From contig CAVXIF010000012.1 of the NCBI GenBank assembly GCA_963761775.1, positions 186,001 to 250,000 of the forward strand: a DNA stretch of 64,000 nt, read 5' to 3'. Position 1 is the first letter of the stretch, and every line of letters starts with the position of its first letter. Made by a program: the position numbers and the translations under genes. This DNA comes from Parerythrobacter_A sp963761775 (GTDB lineage: Bacteria; Pseudomonadota; Alphaproteobacteria; Sphingomonadales; Sphingomonadaceae). This document shows positions 38,281 through 46,075 of this stretch, piece after piece. A model generated the notes under the pieces. That model did no database searches, was not told where the DNA came from, and saw nothing but the letters and a program-made list of their open reading frames with translations.

Positions 38281-38843
38281 CAGGTATCGGCCTCTTCTGT
38301 GTCTTCGGTAATTTCATCGGCTCCGTCGGTGTCGAGCGGAGCGGTTGCAGCGATCAGCTCGTCCGTCAGGACCAGCTTCGCCGAGTGAATGGCATGGCGC
38401 GGCACGGCGGTTTCGCCCGCCTTCGCGTCGTCGATGGTGACGGTGTCGCCTTCGATTCCGACCAGCGGCCCGCGCAAATTACGCTTTCCATCGATCTTGT
38501 CGGCAAGCGCAATCTTGACCTCATACCCGGCCCAGTCGGAAAAATCTTTCGCACGGGTCAACGGGCGGTCGATGCCGGGGCTGCTGACTTCGAGGTGGTA
38601 AGCCCCCGCAATCAGCGTTTCGCCTTCTTCCTCCAGCGCATCCATCCGCGCCGATATTGCACGGCTGAGCGCGGCACATTGTTCGATCACCAGCTGCCCG
38701 GTGGCAGGGTCTTCGGCCATCACCTGCAAGGCCTGCGCGCCATCCCCGGCCTCGGACGGCATCATCTTCACGCGCACCAGATCGAACCCCAGCGCGGCGG
38801 CTTCGGGTGCGATCAAGGCGGAAAGGCGGTCCATATCGGGCAT
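38280..38843 (-). CDS. rimP: Ribosome maturation factor RimP
   Basis: 187 aa. The N-terminal domain DRLSALIAPEAAALGFDLVRVKM is followed by the RimP core AYHLEVSSPGIDRPLTRAKDF and the Sm-like C-terminal domain with DDAKAGETAVPRHAI. The acidic C-terminus is common in alphaproteobacteria. It assists 30S assembly. The ATG at 38843 matches family N-termini; a TTG at 38888 would add 15 basic residues. It is the first gene of the rimP-nusA-ylxR-infB-rbfA operon. Confidence 0.93.
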   Translation of the reverse strand: MPDMDRLSALIAPEAAALGFDLVRVKMMPSEAGDGAQALQVMAEDPATGQLVIEQCAALSRAISARMDALEEEGETLIAGAYHLEVSSPGIDRPLTRAKDFSDWAGYEVKIALADKIDGKRNLRGPLVGIEGDTVTIDDAKAGETAVPRHAIHSAKLVLTDELIAATAPLDTDGADEITEDTEEADT

Positions 38844-39027
38844 CGCGGCGGTATCGGTTCTCTTTGTGCGACGGGTAAAAGCGTGCAAGGCCGGCCCCGA
38901 AGCGCCAGCCAGACTTTGCCTTCACAATGTCGGGATGAAGGACAGCTAGGCGCGGCGGACGCGCTTTGCAAGAATGATCTGCAGCCCGCGACCGCGCCAG
39001 CGGGTCGTTCGGGTATCGTAACGCTAT

Positions 39028-39372
39028 TCAGGATGGCGGATTACAGATCCGGCCCGCCTGCCGGTCCAGCTCGTCGATCCGTTCGGTCACACGATCCTCG
39101 GTGCCGTTATCGACAGCTTCGTTCCATATCTTCGAAGCCTTGGCGCGAAGGCGTTCGCAATGCATGGCGCGGCTGTCCGTCAGGGTGTGCTCCATCCGCG
39201 CTTCGACGTATTTCTCCATACGTTCGCCCGCTTCTTCCGCGATAATCGGAGCCGTGCCGTATATAGTCAGCCCGACGATGGCAGAGAGAGCGAGGCCCGA
39301 CAGGAGCACCATGACCATGACCTTCTGAACACCGCCGGCGAAACCGGTCACCAGATCGATGAAGCCCTGCAT
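39028..39372 (-). CDS. Small single-pass membrane protein, unknown
   Basis: 114 aa, not recognised. One hydrophobic segment at about residues 15-40 (VMVMVLLSGLALSAIVGLTI) is followed by a charged helical region (GERMEKYVEARMEHTL) and a tail with two cysteines. The layout suggests a cytosolic N-terminus and a periplasmic or cytosolic helical domain. It lies between pspF and rimP, so a link to envelope stress is possible but unproven. Confidence 0.6.
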   Translation of the reverse strand: MQGFIDLVTGFAGGVQKVMVMVLLSGLALSAIVGLTIYGTAPIIAEEAGERMEKYVEARMEHTLTDSRAMHCERLRAKASKIWNEAVDNGTEDRVTERIDELDRQAGRICNPPS

Positions 39373-39470
39373 CCCGTTCCTCCAGTCATACGGTTCTCGT
39401 CGATAGTCGATAGGATGCGAAGGCTAACGCGCTGTAAAAGCGGGTGGCATCATTCACGATTCCGGTTCGG

Positions 39471-40505
39471 TCAGACTTCACCCATCCCGTGCTTTTTGAT
39501 ACAATGCCGCAACTGGTCGTAACTTAACCCCAGCGCTTTCGCCGTCTGACGCTGGTTCCAGCGATGTTTGCCGAGCGCGTGTTCGACAATGCGCTTTTCG
39601 TAGGCGTCCACGGTTGCGCGCAAATCGTCCACTGCGTCGATATCGGGCGTGGCGGGGGCGCCGGACGCTGCTTCGGAGGACTGCACGTAGGCAGGCTCGG
39701 CCTTTCGCGGCAGACCGTCGGGTTTCCACGGGCTGTCGAACGGGTCGAATTGCATATGCCCTACAGGCTGCGTCGCGTCGCCCCAGCGGTAGACGCTGCG
39801 TTCCACGACGTTACGCAATTCGCGGACATTGCCGGGCCAGCGATAGTCCTCCATCTGCGCCGCGACATGGTCGGCAAAACCGGGCCAGTCTTCCCAGCCC
39901 AGTTCGGACCCCATGCGCCGCCCGAAATGCTGCGCCAGCACGGCCACGTCGCCTTCGCGCACGCGCAAGGGCGGCAGGGTGATGACTTCGAAGCTGAGGC
40001 GGTCGAGCAGGTCGGCGCGAAAGGTGCCTTCCTCCGCGCGGCGCGGCAGGTCGTCATTGGTTGCGCCCACGATCCGCACATCGACGCGAAGGGGCCGCGA
40101 TGCACCGATCCGCGTCACTTCGCCATATTCGACCGCGCGCAGCAGCCGTTCCTGCGCGCCCATCGACAACGTGCCAAGTTCGTCAAGGAAGAGCGTGCCC
40201 TTGTCCGCTTCCTCGAACCGCCCTGCCCGTGCGCGCGTTGCGCCGGTGAATGCCCCGGCCTCGTGCCCGAACAGCTCCGCCTCGATCAGCGTTTCGGGCA
40301 GTGCGGCGCAATTCATCGTGACCAGCGGTTCGCCCCACCGGTCGGACAGGCGATGCAGCCGGTCAGCGATCAGTTCCTTGCCCGTGCCGCGTTCGCCGAT
40401 CACCAGCACGGGCCGCCCCAGAGGTGCCGCGCGCGATGTGCGCTCCACCGCATCGAGGAAGGCACTGGACTGGCCGATGAACTGGTTTTCGCGATCCATG
40501 CCCAT
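39471..40505 (-). CDS. pspF: Phage shock protein operon activator PspF (sigma-54 enhancer-binding protein)
   Basis: 344 aa without a receiver domain, as in PspF. The AAA+ domain has Walker A GERGTGKE (about residue 36), the sigma-54-contact GAFTGA in GHEAGAFTGATRARAG, Walker B GTLFLDELGTL, and the arginine finger region RADLLDRLSFEVI. The C-terminal Fis-type helix-turn-helix is KHRWNQRQTAKALGLSYDQL. PspA normally binds and inhibits it. Starts at 40505 (MGMDREN) or 40499 (MDREN) are equally plausible. It is divergent from the psp operon and its sigma-54 promoter. Confidence 0.92.
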   Translation of the reverse strand: MGMDRENQFIGQSSAFLDAVERTSRAAPLGRPVLVIGERGTGKELIADRLHRLSDRWGEPLVTMNCAALPETLIEAELFGHEAGAFTGATRARAGRFEEADKGTLFLDELGTLSMGAQERLLRAVEYGEVTRIGASRPLRVDVRIVGATNDDLPRRAEEGTFRADLLDRLSFEVITLPPLRVREGDVAVLAQHFGRRMGSELGWEDWPGFADHVAAQMEDYRWPGNVRELRNVVERSVYRWGDATQPVGHMQFDPFDSPWKPDGLPRKAEPAYVQSSEAASGAPATPDIDAVDDLRATVDAYEKRIVEHALGKHRWNQRQTAKALGLSYDQLRHCIKKHGMGEV

Positions 40506-40600
40506 AATATAGGAATATTTGCCAACATCTGGCAATAGTCGCCAATCCGGTTTTTGCGCGCTTACCTGCAATACCCTGTATTCCGGCGATAAAGGCGGTT

Positions 40601-40616
40601 TGGCACGGCCGTTGCA
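40601..40616 (+). promoter_or_regulatory. Sigma-54 promoter of the psp operon
   Basis: TGGCAC (40601-40606), five bases, TTGCA (40612-40616): a near-perfect -24/-12 element with GG and GC 12 bases apart. Transcription should start around 40627, some 30 bases before the first ATG (40658). The PspF gene diverges about 100 bp upstream, leaving room for enhancer sites. Confidence 0.85.
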
Positions 40617-40657
40617 GAGAACGGGGAGAGACCTGACACCGACCACCGGAGACCGCC

Positions 40658-40834
40658 ATGCCAGACCGCCGCTTCTTCCAGACCAGCCTTGGCAAAGCCG
40701 CTGCTGTCAGCGTCGCTGCCATGTCGGTTTTCGTCCTCGTCACCCTGCCCATCCAGGTCACACCCGACCAGCATGCCGCACCCGTGCATACGCTACCCGG
40801 TCAGGTCGTGCTGGCAACGATGGAGCTGGCATGA
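40658..40834 (+). CDS. Small membrane peptide at the head of the psp operon
   Basis: 58 aa: MPDRRFFQTSLGKAAAV start, one hydrophobic segment at about residues 11-32, then a short polar tail ending TMELA. GGAG lies 7 bp before the ATG, and it is the first frame after the sigma-54 promoter, so expression is likely. Its TGA overlaps an ATG (40831) that is in frame with pspA, which may allow coupling. The family is not recognised. Confidence 0.6.
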   Translation: MPDRRFFQTSLGKAAAVSVAAMSVFVLVTLPIQVTPDQHAAPVHTLPGQVVLATMELA

Positions 40835-40968
40835 CGCTGACACTCGGAACCGACACGCCGCGCACGGTAAACCTGCCCGCACATTCGCAATTTTCCGCCA
40901 CACGCCGTATTCCTGCAGCATTCGGTCCGACCAAATTCGGCCCAACAAAAAACACCGGAGTTTCCCTC

Positions 40969-41658
40969 ATGGGTATTTTCAGCCGCACCCGCGATATCGT
41001 CGCGGCCAATTTCAACGAGATGCTGGACAAGGCCGATGACCCGGCCAAGATGATCCGCATGATCATCCTCGAAATGGAGGATACGCTGGTCGAAGTCCGC
41101 GCCTCCGCCGCGCGCACCATTGCCGACCAGAAGGAAATGCAGCGCGCTTCCGCAAAGCTTGAAGCGTTGCAGGCCGACTGGGCCGAAAAGGCGCAGCTGG
41201 CGCTGAGCAAGGACCGCGAAGACCTGGCCCGTGCCGCGCTGGTCGAGAAGAACCGTGCCGCCGATACCGCCGAACAGCTGAAAGGCGAAGTCACTGTACT
41301 CGACGATGCGCTGCGTGCTTACGAAGCGGATATCCAGAAATTGCAGACCCGCCTGCGCGAAGCCCGCAGTCGCCAGACCGCCATCGCGGCCCGGCTGGAA
41401 AGCGCGGAGAACCGCGTCAAGCTGCGCACGCTGATGACCAACGAAAAAGCGGGCGACGCCATGACCCGCTTCGACCAGCTGGAACGCCGCGTCGATTATG
41501 CCGAGGGCCGCGCCGACTCGCTCAAGATCGGCGAGAACGCCGCGACGCCCAGCCTGTCGGACGAAATCACCGCGCTGAAGGGTTCGGACAAGGTCGACGA
41601 CGAGCTGGCGGAAATGAAGCGCGCGCTTGGCGAAAGCGGCACCAAGGCAAAGGGGTAA
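40969..41658 (+). CDS. pspA: Phage shock protein A
   Basis: 229 aa, the standard PspA/IM30 length. MGIFSRTRDIVAANFNEMLD gives the membrane-binding amphipathic helix, then DDPAKMIRMIILEMEDTLVE and a long coiled coil. ESCRT-III-like PspA forms membrane-bound oligomers that protect damaged inner membrane and holds PspF inactive. The ATG at 40969 follows GGAG; the same frame is open back to ATG 40831 with 46 codons unlike any PspA. Confidence 0.95.
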   Translation: MGIFSRTRDIVAANFNEMLDKADDPAKMIRMIILEMEDTLVEVRASAARTIADQKEMQRASAKLEALQADWAEKAQLALSKDREDLARAALVEKNRAADTAEQLKGEVTVLDDALRAYEADIQKLQTRLREARSRQTAIAARLESAENRVKLRTLMTNEKAGDAMTRFDQLERRVDYAEGRADSLKIGENAATPSLSDEITALKGSDKVDDELAEMKRALGESGTKAKG

Positions 41659-41661
41659 GTC

Positions 41662-41977
41662 ATGGACTGGACCGCAATCTTCGTCGTCCCGACAATCTTT
41701 ATCGGCCTGCCGTGGGTGATCCTGCATTACATGACGCGCTGGAAAACCGCCGCGACGATCACCACCGACGACGAGGCGTTGCTGGACGACCTGTACCAGC
41801 TCGCCAAGCGTCTCGACGAACGGATGGACACGGTCGAACGCCTTGGTCGCTGCCGACCATCCCGATTTCAACCGGACGCGCCTGCTGCCGGAAAGCGAAG
41901 GCCAGGATGCCTCGCTTGCAGAGCTGGAACGACTGGTTGCCGCCAAGAAAGCCGTGAACGAAGGAACCGCCCGATGA
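41662..41977 (+). pseudogene. pspB: Phage shock protein B, frameshifted
   Basis: The start MDWTAIFVVPTIFIGLPWVI gives the single PspB membrane helix, then the cytosolic helix DDEALLDDLYQLAKRLDERM and TVER. At 41841-41842 one extra C moves the frame. The other frame continues LVAADHPDFNRTRLLPES and ends VNEGTAR at TGA 41975-41977. Restored length is about 104 aa. The restored VERLVAADHPDF matches the PspB LExIL..E.P.W motif. PspB with PspC senses stress and recruits PspA to the membrane. The restored stop overlaps the pspC start (ATGA), supporting the repair. Confidence 0.85.
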
Positions 41978-42351
41978 ACAGCCCGAAAACCACGCTCTAC
42001 AAAGACCCGTATGGCAAGAAGCTGATGGGTGTGTGTTCCGGCATCGCCGAGTACACCGGCGTCAACGCGATCTGGGTCCGGCTGGGCGCGATCGGCCTGA
42101 CCTTTGCCTCCGGCGGCGTGACCATCCCGATCTATATCCTGATGGGCCTGTTGCTGAACAAGAAGCCGCCGCACCTTTATGCCAGCCCGGAACAGCAGCA
42201 ATACTGGCAGCGCGTGCGCCAGAACCCGAAACGCACGGCACGCGAAATCCGTGGACAGATGCGTGACGTGGACCGGCGGCTGGCCGAAGTGGAAAGCTAT
42301 TACGTCAACAGCAATACGCGGCTCAGCAGCGAAATCGAACAGCTGCGCTAA
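41974..42351 (+). CDS. pspC: Phage shock protein C
   Basis: 125 aa. The PspC domain TLYKDPYGKKLMGVCSGIAEYTG and WVRLGAIGLTF leads into a membrane hairpin (TIPIYILMGLLLN). The C-terminal extension DVDRRLAEVESYYVNSNTRL is the conserved coiled-coil tail of alphaproteobacterial PspC. It relays envelope stress with PspB to release PspF from PspA. Confidence 0.94.
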   Translation: MNSPKTTLYKDPYGKKLMGVCSGIAEYTGVNAIWVRLGAIGLTFASGGVTIPIYILMGLLLNKKPPHLYASPEQQQYWQRVRQNPKRTAREIRGQMRDVDRRLAEVESYYVNSNTRLSSEIEQLR

Positions 42352-42379
42352 GCGCGCCTGAAACGAGAGGGGAAACGGG

Positions 42380-42706
42380 ATGGAAAGTTTTTTGGGAGGC
42401 CTGACCGGGCTGGTAGCCGTGATGGCTCCGTTTGCGATGGTGGTCGGGATTATCTGGATCGTCAGCAACCGCAAATTGCAGGAGAAAAAGCTGCATGCGA
42501 CGGCGGACCTGACCAGCGAGAAAGCGGCGCAATATGCCAGCAAGGTCCAGGCGCTGGAAGACCGGGTACAGGTGCTGGAACGCATCGTCACCGACCGGGG
42601 CTACGATGTCGCCACGCAGATCGACGCGCTGCGCGATACGCGATCCGTTGAACAGAGTGACGCAGGCGTGCCGCTTGGTAATATCAACAAGGAGACGGTA
42701 CGATGA
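42380..42706 (+). CDS. PspB-like membrane coiled-coil protein 1
   Basis: 108 aa. One N-terminal membrane helix (about residues 10-28, VAVMAPFAMVVGIIWIV) is followed by a charged helix and the motif ALEDRVQVLERIVTDRGYDV. That motif mirrors PspB's VERLVAADHPDF. It lies 28 bp after pspC and overlaps the next gene by 4 bp (ATGA), so it belongs to the psp operon. Probably a diverged PspB paralogue; function untested. Confidence 0.7.
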   Translation: MESFLGGLTGLVAVMAPFAMVVGIIWIVSNRKLQEKKLHATADLTSEKAAQYASKVQALEDRVQVLERIVTDRGYDVATQIDALRDTRSVEQSDAGVPLGNINKETVR

Positions 42707-43323
42707 TGGGCATGAGCGGCGAACTGGTCGCGCTGGTCGCGGTCATGGCGGTCGGCGGCTGGGTGCTGACGACGTGGCTGCGGATCAAAAACGGCTACCC
42801 GCTGGAGAACAGCTGGGGCAAGGCCCTGCATCCCAAGCACGATCCCGCCGCGCTGGAACGCGTGAAGCTGCTGACACAGGAAACCGCCGAGTTGCGCGCG
42901 GAAATGGGCGCGATGAAGGACCGGCTGGTCACTGTGGAACGGATCGTCACCGATAGCGGTTTCCAGCTGACGCAGGACATCGACCGCCTGCGAGACGTGG
43001 CGCGAGAGGTGGCGCGCGAGCCGCTGGCGCGCGAGACGCCGACAATGAGCGGCTGGGCCATCGTCGTGATCGTCGCCATCGTGGTCGGCGGCGCGGTGCG
43101 GCTTATCAACGGGCGGAACGACCGGGATATGGGCGTGGTCCGGGACGAGGACGGCAATCCGGTATGCTCGTCCTATGATGACAGCAATATGCAGCGCGAG
43201 ATCGAAACCCTGCGCGAGCGGATCAAGGTGCTGGAACGCATCGCCACCGATGACAATTCGCTCGATGCCGTGGAACGCCGCCGCATCGCACAGGAAATCG
43301 ACGATCTGCGCGGAAAGGAATGA
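42703..43323 (+). CDS. PspB-like membrane coiled-coil protein 2 (two-module)
   Basis: 206 aa made of two similar modules. Module 1 has a membrane helix at residues 6-25 and MKDRLVTVERIVTDSGFQL. Module 2, from about residue 112, has MSGWAIVVIVAIVVGG as a second membrane helix and LRERIKVLERIATDDNSL. Each resembles the preceding protein and PspB, so it looks like a fusion or internal duplication. The 4-bp overlap with the previous gene and 3-bp spacing to the next show operon membership. Confidence 0.7.
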   Translation: MMGMSGELVALVAVMAVGGWVLTTWLRIKNGYPLENSWGKALHPKHDPAALERVKLLTQETAELRAEMGAMKDRLVTVERIVTDSGFQLTQDIDRLRDVAREVAREPLARETPTMSGWAIVVIVAIVVGGAVRLINGRNDRDMGVVRDEDGNPVCSSYDDSNMQREIETLRERIKVLERIATDDNSLDAVERRRIAQEIDDLRGKE

Positions 43324-43326
43324 CCG

Positions 43327-43563
43327 ATGCTTTTCACCGAAGCTCTCGTATTTTCGCTCACCGCACTGGTCGCGCTGGCGATTGTCATGCTGGTGGCGAG
43401 TCAGGCGTGGCATAGCTGGCTGGCGCTGAAGGAGCGCGAACTCGCCCTGCGCAGCGCGGGCGATGGCGACACACCACCGCATACCGGCGCGCGGATAGAG
43501 ATCGCCGATCTGAAGGCGCGCATTCGCAAGCTGGAAGCCATCGCCAGCGGGGTGGATTTATAA
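43327..43563 (+). CDS. PspB-like membrane coiled-coil protein 3
   Basis: 78 aa. An N-terminal membrane helix (ALVFSLTALVALAIVMLVA), a lysine/glutamate helix, then IADLKARIRKLEAIASGVDL at the end. The final block is the short form of the LERI motif seen in the two preceding proteins. It is the last gene of the psp operon, 3 bp after the previous stop and 25 bp before sufE. Confidence 0.65.
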   Translation: MLFTEALVFSLTALVALAIVMLVASQAWHSWLALKERELALRSAGDGDTPPHTGARIEIADLKARIRKLEAIASGVDL

Positions 43564-43588
43564 GTCCGGCACCCTACATGCTGCCGCA

Positions 43589-43996
43589 ATGCGAACGCTT
43601 GACGATATACAAGAGGAATACGAGTTTCTCGAAGGGGACGAACGCTACCGCCTGCTGATCGAGCTGGGCCGCGAGCTGGAACCCATGCCCGATGCGCTGA
43701 AAACCGATGCGACGCTGGTTCGTGGCTGTTCGGCGAATGTGTGGGTCTATCCCACCGATGCGGACGGACGGCTGCACTTCCTTGCTGATAGCAACGCCGC
43801 CATCACCAAGGGTATCGTCGCGCTGGTAATTGCAGCGGTTCAGGACCGTGCGGCATCGGATGTTGCGCAGATGGATGTTACCGCCGCGCTGGCGCCGTTC
43901 GACTTGAAGAACCAGCTTAGTTCCAACCGTACGCAGGGCATTCCCAACATGATCGCGCTGGTCCGCGAACATGCCGGCAGGATCGCCGCACGCTAA
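43589..43996 (+). CDS. sufE: SufE family protein
   Basis: 135 aa. The SufE fold shows LLIELGRELEPMPDALKTD and the sulfur-acceptor cysteine in LVRGCSANVWVYP (Cys47). It takes persulfide sulfur from SufS or CsdA and stimulates Fe-S cluster assembly. It stands apart from any suf operon here. The ATG at 43589 fits the family start. Confidence 0.93.
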   Translation: MRTLDDIQEEYEFLEGDERYRLLIELGRELEPMPDALKTDATLVRGCSANVWVYPTDADGRLHFLADSNAAITKGIVALVIAAVQDRAASDVAQMDVTAALAPFDLKNQLSSNRTQGIPNMIALVREHAGRIAAR

Positions 43997-44075
43997 CCGG
44001 AACGAACGCCGGTCAAGCCGGTTGATTCAGGTGAATAGCGCTTGCTTTTGCGCATCTTACCGGAGACTACCCACC

Positions 44076-44231
44076 GTGAATATCATCACCCTCATCATTA
44101 CCGTTTTGCTGCCGCCTGTCGGCGTCGCCATGAAGCATGGCCTTGGCATGACGTTCCTCATCAACCTCGTTCTGACGTTGATCTTCTTTTTCCCCGGCAT
44201 GATCCACGCGCTCTACGTAAATTACGGCTAG
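44076..44231 (+). CDS. YqaE/Pmp3 family membrane peptide
   Basis: 51 aa from a GTG start at 44076, with CGGAG about 10 bases upstream. Two helices (IITLIITVLLPPVGVAMKHG and FLINLVLTLIFFFPGMIHAL) match the Pmp3/YqaE/RCI2 pattern, including PPVGV and the end HALYVNYG. Plant and yeast members affect membrane potential and salt tolerance; the bacterial role is poorly known. Confidence 0.82.
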   Translation: MNIITLIITVLLPPVGVAMKHGLGMTFLINLVLTLIFFFPGMIHALYVNYG

Positions 44232-44236
44232 AGAGC

Positions 44237-44737
44237 TCAGGCGCCTGCGCTGTCTCGCACGATGGCGAGGCCCGCCTGTCGCTGGCGCTTCAGTTCGGCT
44301 TTCAGCTTGGCCGGATCCTCCGCGACGACGAAGCCGAAGCTGACGCCGCCCTCCTTGCCGATGGTCGCATGGTGCAGCTTGTGCGCCTGCACCAGCCGCT
44401 TCGCATAGCCGCGTTTGGGCACCCAGCGAAAAAGACGCTGGTGTACCAGCCCATCATGGATGACGGTGTAAATCACACCGTAAAGCGTAATGCCCAGCGC
44501 TGCCCACCATAGCGCCGGCGAGACATAATATCCGATCGCGAACATCGCGAAGACGATCAGGCTGAACACCACGGCATACAGGTCGTTTTTCTCGACGGCA
44601 TTGTCGTGCGGCTCGTGGTGGTCGCGGTGCCAGGCCCAGCCCCAGCCATGCATGATGTATTTGTGCGCCCACCACGCAAACAGTTCCATCCCCACGACCG
44701 AGCCGCTTACGATCAGCGTGACCTGCCACCAAGTCAC
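44237..44737 (-). CDS. crtZ: Beta-carotene hydroxylase CrtZ
   Basis: 166 aa integral di-iron hydroxylase of the fatty-acid hydroxylase superfamily. Histidine motifs: HKYIMHGWGWAWHRDHHEPHD, HDGLVHQR and HKLHHATIGKEGGVSFGF. It adds 3-hydroxyls to beta-ionone rings to give zeaxanthin or, with CrtW, astaxanthin. The GTG at 44737 overlaps the crtW stop as GTGA and has GGGAG upstream, which decides the start. Confidence 0.93.
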   Translation of the reverse strand: MTWWQVTLIVSGSVVGMELFAWWAHKYIMHGWGWAWHRDHHEPHDNAVEKNDLYAVVFSLIVFAMFAIGYYVSPALWWAALGITLYGVIYTVIHDGLVHQRLFRWVPKRGYAKRLVQAHKLHHATIGKEGGVSFGFVVAEDPAKLKAELKRQRQAGLAIVRDSAGA

Positions 44738-45495
44738 AGGGCCACTCCCGCCCGCTGCGCACGCGGCAGGGCCCACCATGGCACGTCAGGGCGGCGATGG
44801 TGTTCGAGGTGATAGCCGAAGTGGAAACACGTTAGCAGGCTGGCCAGCGGGCCGAACGCTTCGCTACGCGCGTTATGCTTGTCGGCGAAACCCTCCGCAT
44901 GGCGATGCGGGCGATAGGTGCCGAAATAAAACAGCTGGAGCGAGGACGCGATAGCGGGCACGCCGTACAGCAGCACGATCTGCGTCATCGGCACGTCGAA
45001 CAGCGCCCAGTACAACAGGACGACAGCAGACACGAACACGATGGAGCGCCACCCGAAATAGCGGCTGAAAAAGGTCGCATACCAGCGCGCGAATGTTGCG
45101 GGATTGGCATGATCGAAATCGGGATCGTCGGCGGTCCCGGGATGCTTGTGGTGGTCAAAATGGGCGCTGCGCATCGTCTTCCAGCCGAACCCGGCATACA
45201 GCGCCAGCAAGACCGCACCGATGCCGCCATTCAGGCGGGGATGACCGGGCGCAAGCGTGCCGTGCATCGCATCGTGGCACACGATGAACACGCCAACGGA
45301 CAGCCAGCATTGCACCGCCGCAATTGCCAGCGCCAGCGGCCAGTTCGCCGCGGTCGGCGTGAACCCGAACATCGCGTAGAAATGCAGCGCCAGCCAGCCG
45401 CCCGCGATCATCGCCGCCAGCGTCAGGCCCGTTGCGGCCTGCCATTCGCGCGGCGGAAGGATACTGTCCGGGAGTGCGGGCGCTTGCGATGCCAT
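44734..45495 (-). CDS. crtW: Beta-carotene ketolase CrtW
   Basis: 253 aa. Histidine motifs HDAMHG (about 74-79), HFDHHKHPGT (about 112) and FHFGYHLEHHRRPDVPWW (about 225-240), with four or more membrane helices. It makes 4-keto carotenoids such as canthaxanthin; with CrtZ in the same transcript the expected product is astaxanthin or a related ketocarotenoid. The ATG at 45495 starts MASQAPALPD. No crtB/crtI/crtY lies in the window. Confidence 0.94.
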   Translation of the reverse strand: MASQAPALPDSILPPREWQAATGLTLAAMIAGGWLALHFYAMFGFTPTAANWPLALAIAAVQCWLSVGVFIVCHDAMHGTLAPGHPRLNGGIGAVLLALYAGFGWKTMRSAHFDHHKHPGTADDPDFDHANPATFARWYATFFSRYFGWRSIVFVSAVVLLYWALFDVPMTQIVLLYGVPAIASSLQLFYFGTYRPHRHAEGFADKHNARSEAFGPLASLLTCFHFGYHLEHHRRPDVPWWALPRAQRAGVAL

Positions 45496-45546
45496 ATCAA
45501 CGGTATAGCGCCTTTTTCCTGCAGTCGCCACAGCTATGGGCCAAAC

Positions 45547-45948
45547 TCAGTCGACCAGCCCGAAAAAGCGCGCGACAACATCCTTGTCGATACGCGCGGG
45601 GCGCAGCGTCTTGGCGTCGATGCAGCACCAGCTCGACTGTACTTCCGCCAGCACATCCTCGCCGCGCGAAATGATCGTGCGGTAAAACGCCCGCGCGCCG
45701 CGTGTTTTCTCCAGCACGGTGCGCGCGATCACGTCGTCTTCCAGAAATGCCGGTTTGCGATAGGTAATCTCGTGCTTCAGCGCGACCCATGCCTTGGTCG
45801 CCACTTCTTCCGCGGGCGCAAGCTTGTTCCAGTGCGCCAGCACCGCATCCTGCACCCAGTTAAGGTAGCGCGCGTTGTTTACGTGCCCCATGAAATCGAT
45901 ATCGGCGGGCACGACCTGCACCGGGTGGGAGAATGATGTGGCTGACAT
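45547..45948 (-). CDS. Acyl-CoA thioesterase (4-hydroxybenzoyl-CoA thioesterase family)
   Basis: 133 aa single hot-dog domain. The active-site segment VVPADIDFMGHVNNARYLNWVQ has the D-x5-HVNN pattern of 4HBT/YbgC-like thioesterases. ALKHEITYRKPAFLEDDVIA follows as the second strand region. The substrate acyl group is not predictable. It is divergent from leuC by 127 bp. Confidence 0.88.
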   Translation of the reverse strand: MSATSFSHPVQVVPADIDFMGHVNNARYLNWVQDAVLAHWNKLAPAEEVATKAWVALKHEITYRKPAFLEDDVIARTVLEKTRGARAFYRTIISRGEDVLAEVQSSWCCIDAKTLRPARIDKDVVARFFGLVD

Positions 45949-46075
45949 GCGTGTCAGTTAGCATCGCAAATCTTTCGATACCATGACCTATTGCGCCCCC
46001 GGCGATACAAAACCGCGGGTCGGGGCAAGGTTTTCCCCGCTTGTCGGTTTTGGGCAACACCCTTAGACCCGCGCG

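Noticed and set aside
36544..38388. 614-aa open frame on the plus strand
   Set aside because: Antisense shadow of nusA, whose domains are clear on the other strand.
40831..40968. Counting the 46 codons before MGIFSR as part of PspA
   Set aside because: The PspA family begins at the amphipathic helix MGIFSR, which has its own GGAG site; the extension is listed only as an alternative.
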